From: Duganella guangzhouensis
GTDB lineage: Bacteria; Pseudomonadota; Gammaproteobacteria; Burkholderiales; Burkholderiaceae_D
Reading direction: 5' to 3'
Assembly: GCF_009674535.1 (NCBI RefSeq)
Contig: NZ_WKJK01000011.1
Span: forward strand, 203,104 to 267,103
Length of the DNA stretch: 64,000 bases
The notes under the pieces are model-generated. The model was not told where the DNA came from and searched no databases. It saw nothing but the letters and a program-made list of their open reading frames with translations. The first letter of the stretch is position 1. The number at the start of each line of letters is the position of its first letter. Made by a program: the position numbers and the translations under genes. Below, piece after piece: positions 62,493-64,000 of the stretch.

Positions 62493-63965
62493 ATGGATAC
62501 GCCCAAATTCAAACCGTTTATACGTCAGACTATTTCGCACTCGCGCCAGTGGGAGTGGATCCCGCCGGATTTGCAGGAAGCGGTGCAGGTGGTGTCGCAT
62601 GTGCTGCCGTTCCGCACCAATGAGTATGTGCTGGACCAGCTGATCGACTGGAACAATATCCCCGACGATCCGATTTACCGGCTGGTGTTCCCGCACCGCG
62701 ACATGCTGGCGCCGGACGACTATGCGCGGCTGCGCGATCTGGTGCTGGGCAAGGCTGACCAGCCGGCGTTGGCGGAGCTGGTGCGGCGCATTCGTCTGCG
62801 CATGAATCCACATCCGGCCGGGCAGATGACGCACAACGTGCCGCGCGTGAACGATGCGCCGTTGAAGGGTTTGCAGCATAAGTACAAGGAGACGGTGTTG
62901 TTTTTCCCGAGTTCGGGGCAGACCTGTCATGCGTATTGCACCTTCTGCTTCCGCTGGCCGCAGTTTGTCGGCATGGAGGAGATGAAGTTCGATGCCAAGG
63001 AGTCGCACGAGCTGGCGTCGTATCTGCGCATGCATCCGGAGGTGACCGATGTGCTGATTACCGGCGGCGATCCGCTGATCATGAATACGCGTTCGCTGGA
63101 GGCGTATATCGAGCCGCTGCTGGCGCCGGAGCTGGCGCATATCCAGAACATCCGCATCGGCACCAAGTCGGTGGCGTATTGGCCGCAGCGGTTTGTGACG
63201 GATCGCGATGCGGATGATTTGCTGCGTCTTTTCGAGCGGGTGGTGCGGGCGGGGAAAAACATGGCGATCATGGGGCATTACAACCATGCGGTGGAGCTGC
63301 GGCAGGAGATCGCGCAGCAGGCGGTCAAGCGGATTGTTGGCACCGGCGCGACCTTGCGCATGCAGGGGCCGTTGATCCGGCATATCAATGAAGATCCGGC
63401 GTCGTGGGCGGAGCTGTGGCAGACCGGGGTGCGGCTGGGGGCGATTCCGTACTATATGTTCGTCGAGCGCGATACCGGGCCGCGCGAGTATTTTCAGCTG
63501 CCGCTGGCGCGTGCGCATGAGATTTTCCAGGCGGCGTATCAGATGGTGTCGGGTTTGTCGCGCACGGTGCGGGGGCCGTCGATGAGCGCTTTCCCCGGCA
63601 AGGTGGTGATCGATGGCGTGGCGCATATCGGCGGCGAGAAGGTGTTTGCGTTGCAGTTCCTGCAGGCGCGTAATGCGGATTGGGTGCGCAAGCCGTTCTA
63701 TGCGAAATTTGATCCGCAGGCGACCTGGATGGATGAGCTGAAACCGGCGTTTGGCAAGGAGAAGTTCTTCTTCGAGGAGGAGGGCGGGGCGCGCAGCGAG
63801 TTCGGTGCCGAGCCGCCGGGCGCGCGCAAGGTGATCCCGCTGATGGCGGCGCGCGGCGAAAACGGTGGCGGTATCGGCGCGGGGGCCGGCGGCGCGACCG
63901 CCAACTGCGGCCCCGCCAACGCCAACGCCAACACCGACGACCGCGATTCGCACAGCGTCGCATAA
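62493..63965 (+). CDS. KamA-family radical SAM protein (lysine 2,3-aminomutase-like)
   Basis: A 490-aa radical SAM enzyme. The cluster motif CHAYCTFC (Cys145, Cys149, Cys152) is preceded by FFPSSGQT and followed by a TGGDPL stretch, SAM and PLP-binding regions (GTKSVAYWPQRFVT) and FPGKVVIDG near the C-terminus. This matches the KamA/EpmB family; substrate could be free lysine or another amino acid. The last about 40 residues are a low-complexity Gly/Ala/Asn tail. The start at 62493 has AGGAACCCC upstream. A following gene begins within 20 bp. Confidence 0.88.
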   Translation: MDTPKFKPFIRQTISHSRQWEWIPPDLQEAVQVVSHVLPFRTNEYVLDQLIDWNNIPDDPIYRLVFPHRDMLAPDDYARLRDLVLGKADQPALAELVRRIRLRMNPHPAGQMTHNVPRVNDAPLKGLQHKYKETVLFFPSSGQTCHAYCTFCFRWPQFVGMEEMKFDAKESHELASYLRMHPEVTDVLITGGDPLIMNTRSLEAYIEPLLAPELAHIQNIRIGTKSVAYWPQRFVTDRDADDLLRLFERVVRAGKNMAIMGHYNHAVELRQEIAQQAVKRIVGTGATLRMQGPLIRHINEDPASWAELWQTGVRLGAIPYYMFVERDTGPREYFQLPLARAHEIFQAAYQMVSGLSRTVRGPSMSAFPGKVVIDGVAHIGGEKVFALQFLQARNADWVRKPFYAKFDPQATWMDELKPAFGKEKFFFEEEGGARSEFGAEPPGARKVIPLMAARGENGGGIGAGAGGATANCGPANANANTDDRDSHSVA

Positions 63966-63981
63966 GCACGAGGCGGCGACC

Positions 63982-64000
63982 ATGCGCGACTCCTCTCCGC
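63982..64000 (+). CDS. Start of next gene, cut by window end
   Basis: An ATG at 63982 with GAGG about 10 bp upstream opens MRDSSP before the window ends, 16 bp after the radical SAM stop. Likely the next operon gene, but too short to identify. Confidence 0.3.

Overview
The window looks like chromosome of a GC-rich betaproteobacterium of the Oxalobacteraceae (Massilia/Duganella/Janthinobacterium type). The signs are a trxA-rho-rpmE2 block with a type B (Cys-poor) L31, a DUF2863 gene, an FxDxF-type PEP-CTERM protein and a deiminase-type hut operon. The family-level placement is an inference from gene content; no rRNA is present.

Layout. 1-3583: two LysR paralogues tail to tail, each divergent from an oxidoreductase (a truncated SDR and an aldo-keto reductase). 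3592-5260: tandem duplicate small coiled-coil membrane proteins, a secreted STY0301-like protein and gene remnants. About 5250-9840: an AT-rich island beside tRNA-Leu(CAA), with two tiny ORFs, a patatin-like lipase, a ComEC-like metallo-beta-lactamase-fold protein and a frameshifted P4-type integrase. 10086-18787: a KimA-like permease, a small coiled-coil protein, a hydrolase/AraC pair, an unusual FtsH-like AAA protease, a secreted small protein and an ArnT-like glycosyltransferase. 18890-21041: rpmE2, rho, trxA. 21237-25932: a response regulator and a giant substrate-binding-protein/PAS/kinase/REC/Hpt hybrid.

26153-33940: hutC (8 kb from its operon), an ada plus 2OG-oxygenase alkylation-repair operon with a recognisable Ada box, a TetR/SDR pair, msbA and a periplasmic amidohydrolase. 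33977-46311: a PEP-CTERM protein, the hutUHGFDI operon (histidine to glutamate plus formate) with a HutC-type palindrome filling the promoter spacer, a zinc metalloprotease and a fused osmoprotectant ABC binding protein/permease without its ATPase. 46475-53400: transporters, acetyltransferases, a hypoxanthine-DNA glycosylase, a DUF1828-type two-gene cassette, a phosphoesterase/isochorismatase pair and an orphan HigA-like antitoxin. 53407-63965: a BACON lipoprotein, a transglutaminase/TPR lipoprotein, DUF2863, HDOD, 3-methyladenine glycosylase, a chemoreceptor with a deletion in its signalling tip, a Cache protein and a KamA-family radical SAM enzyme.

The best candidate for an undescribed system is the tRNA-Leu island cassette: patatin lipase, degenerate ComEC-like MBL and two tiny ORFs, with the two large genes sharing a perfect 32-bp palindromic terminator. 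The DUF1828 two-gene cassette is a second candidate. Other notable points are the chemoreceptor tip deletion, the HutC operator inside the hut promoter, and the mirror-image LysR/oxidoreductase quartet.
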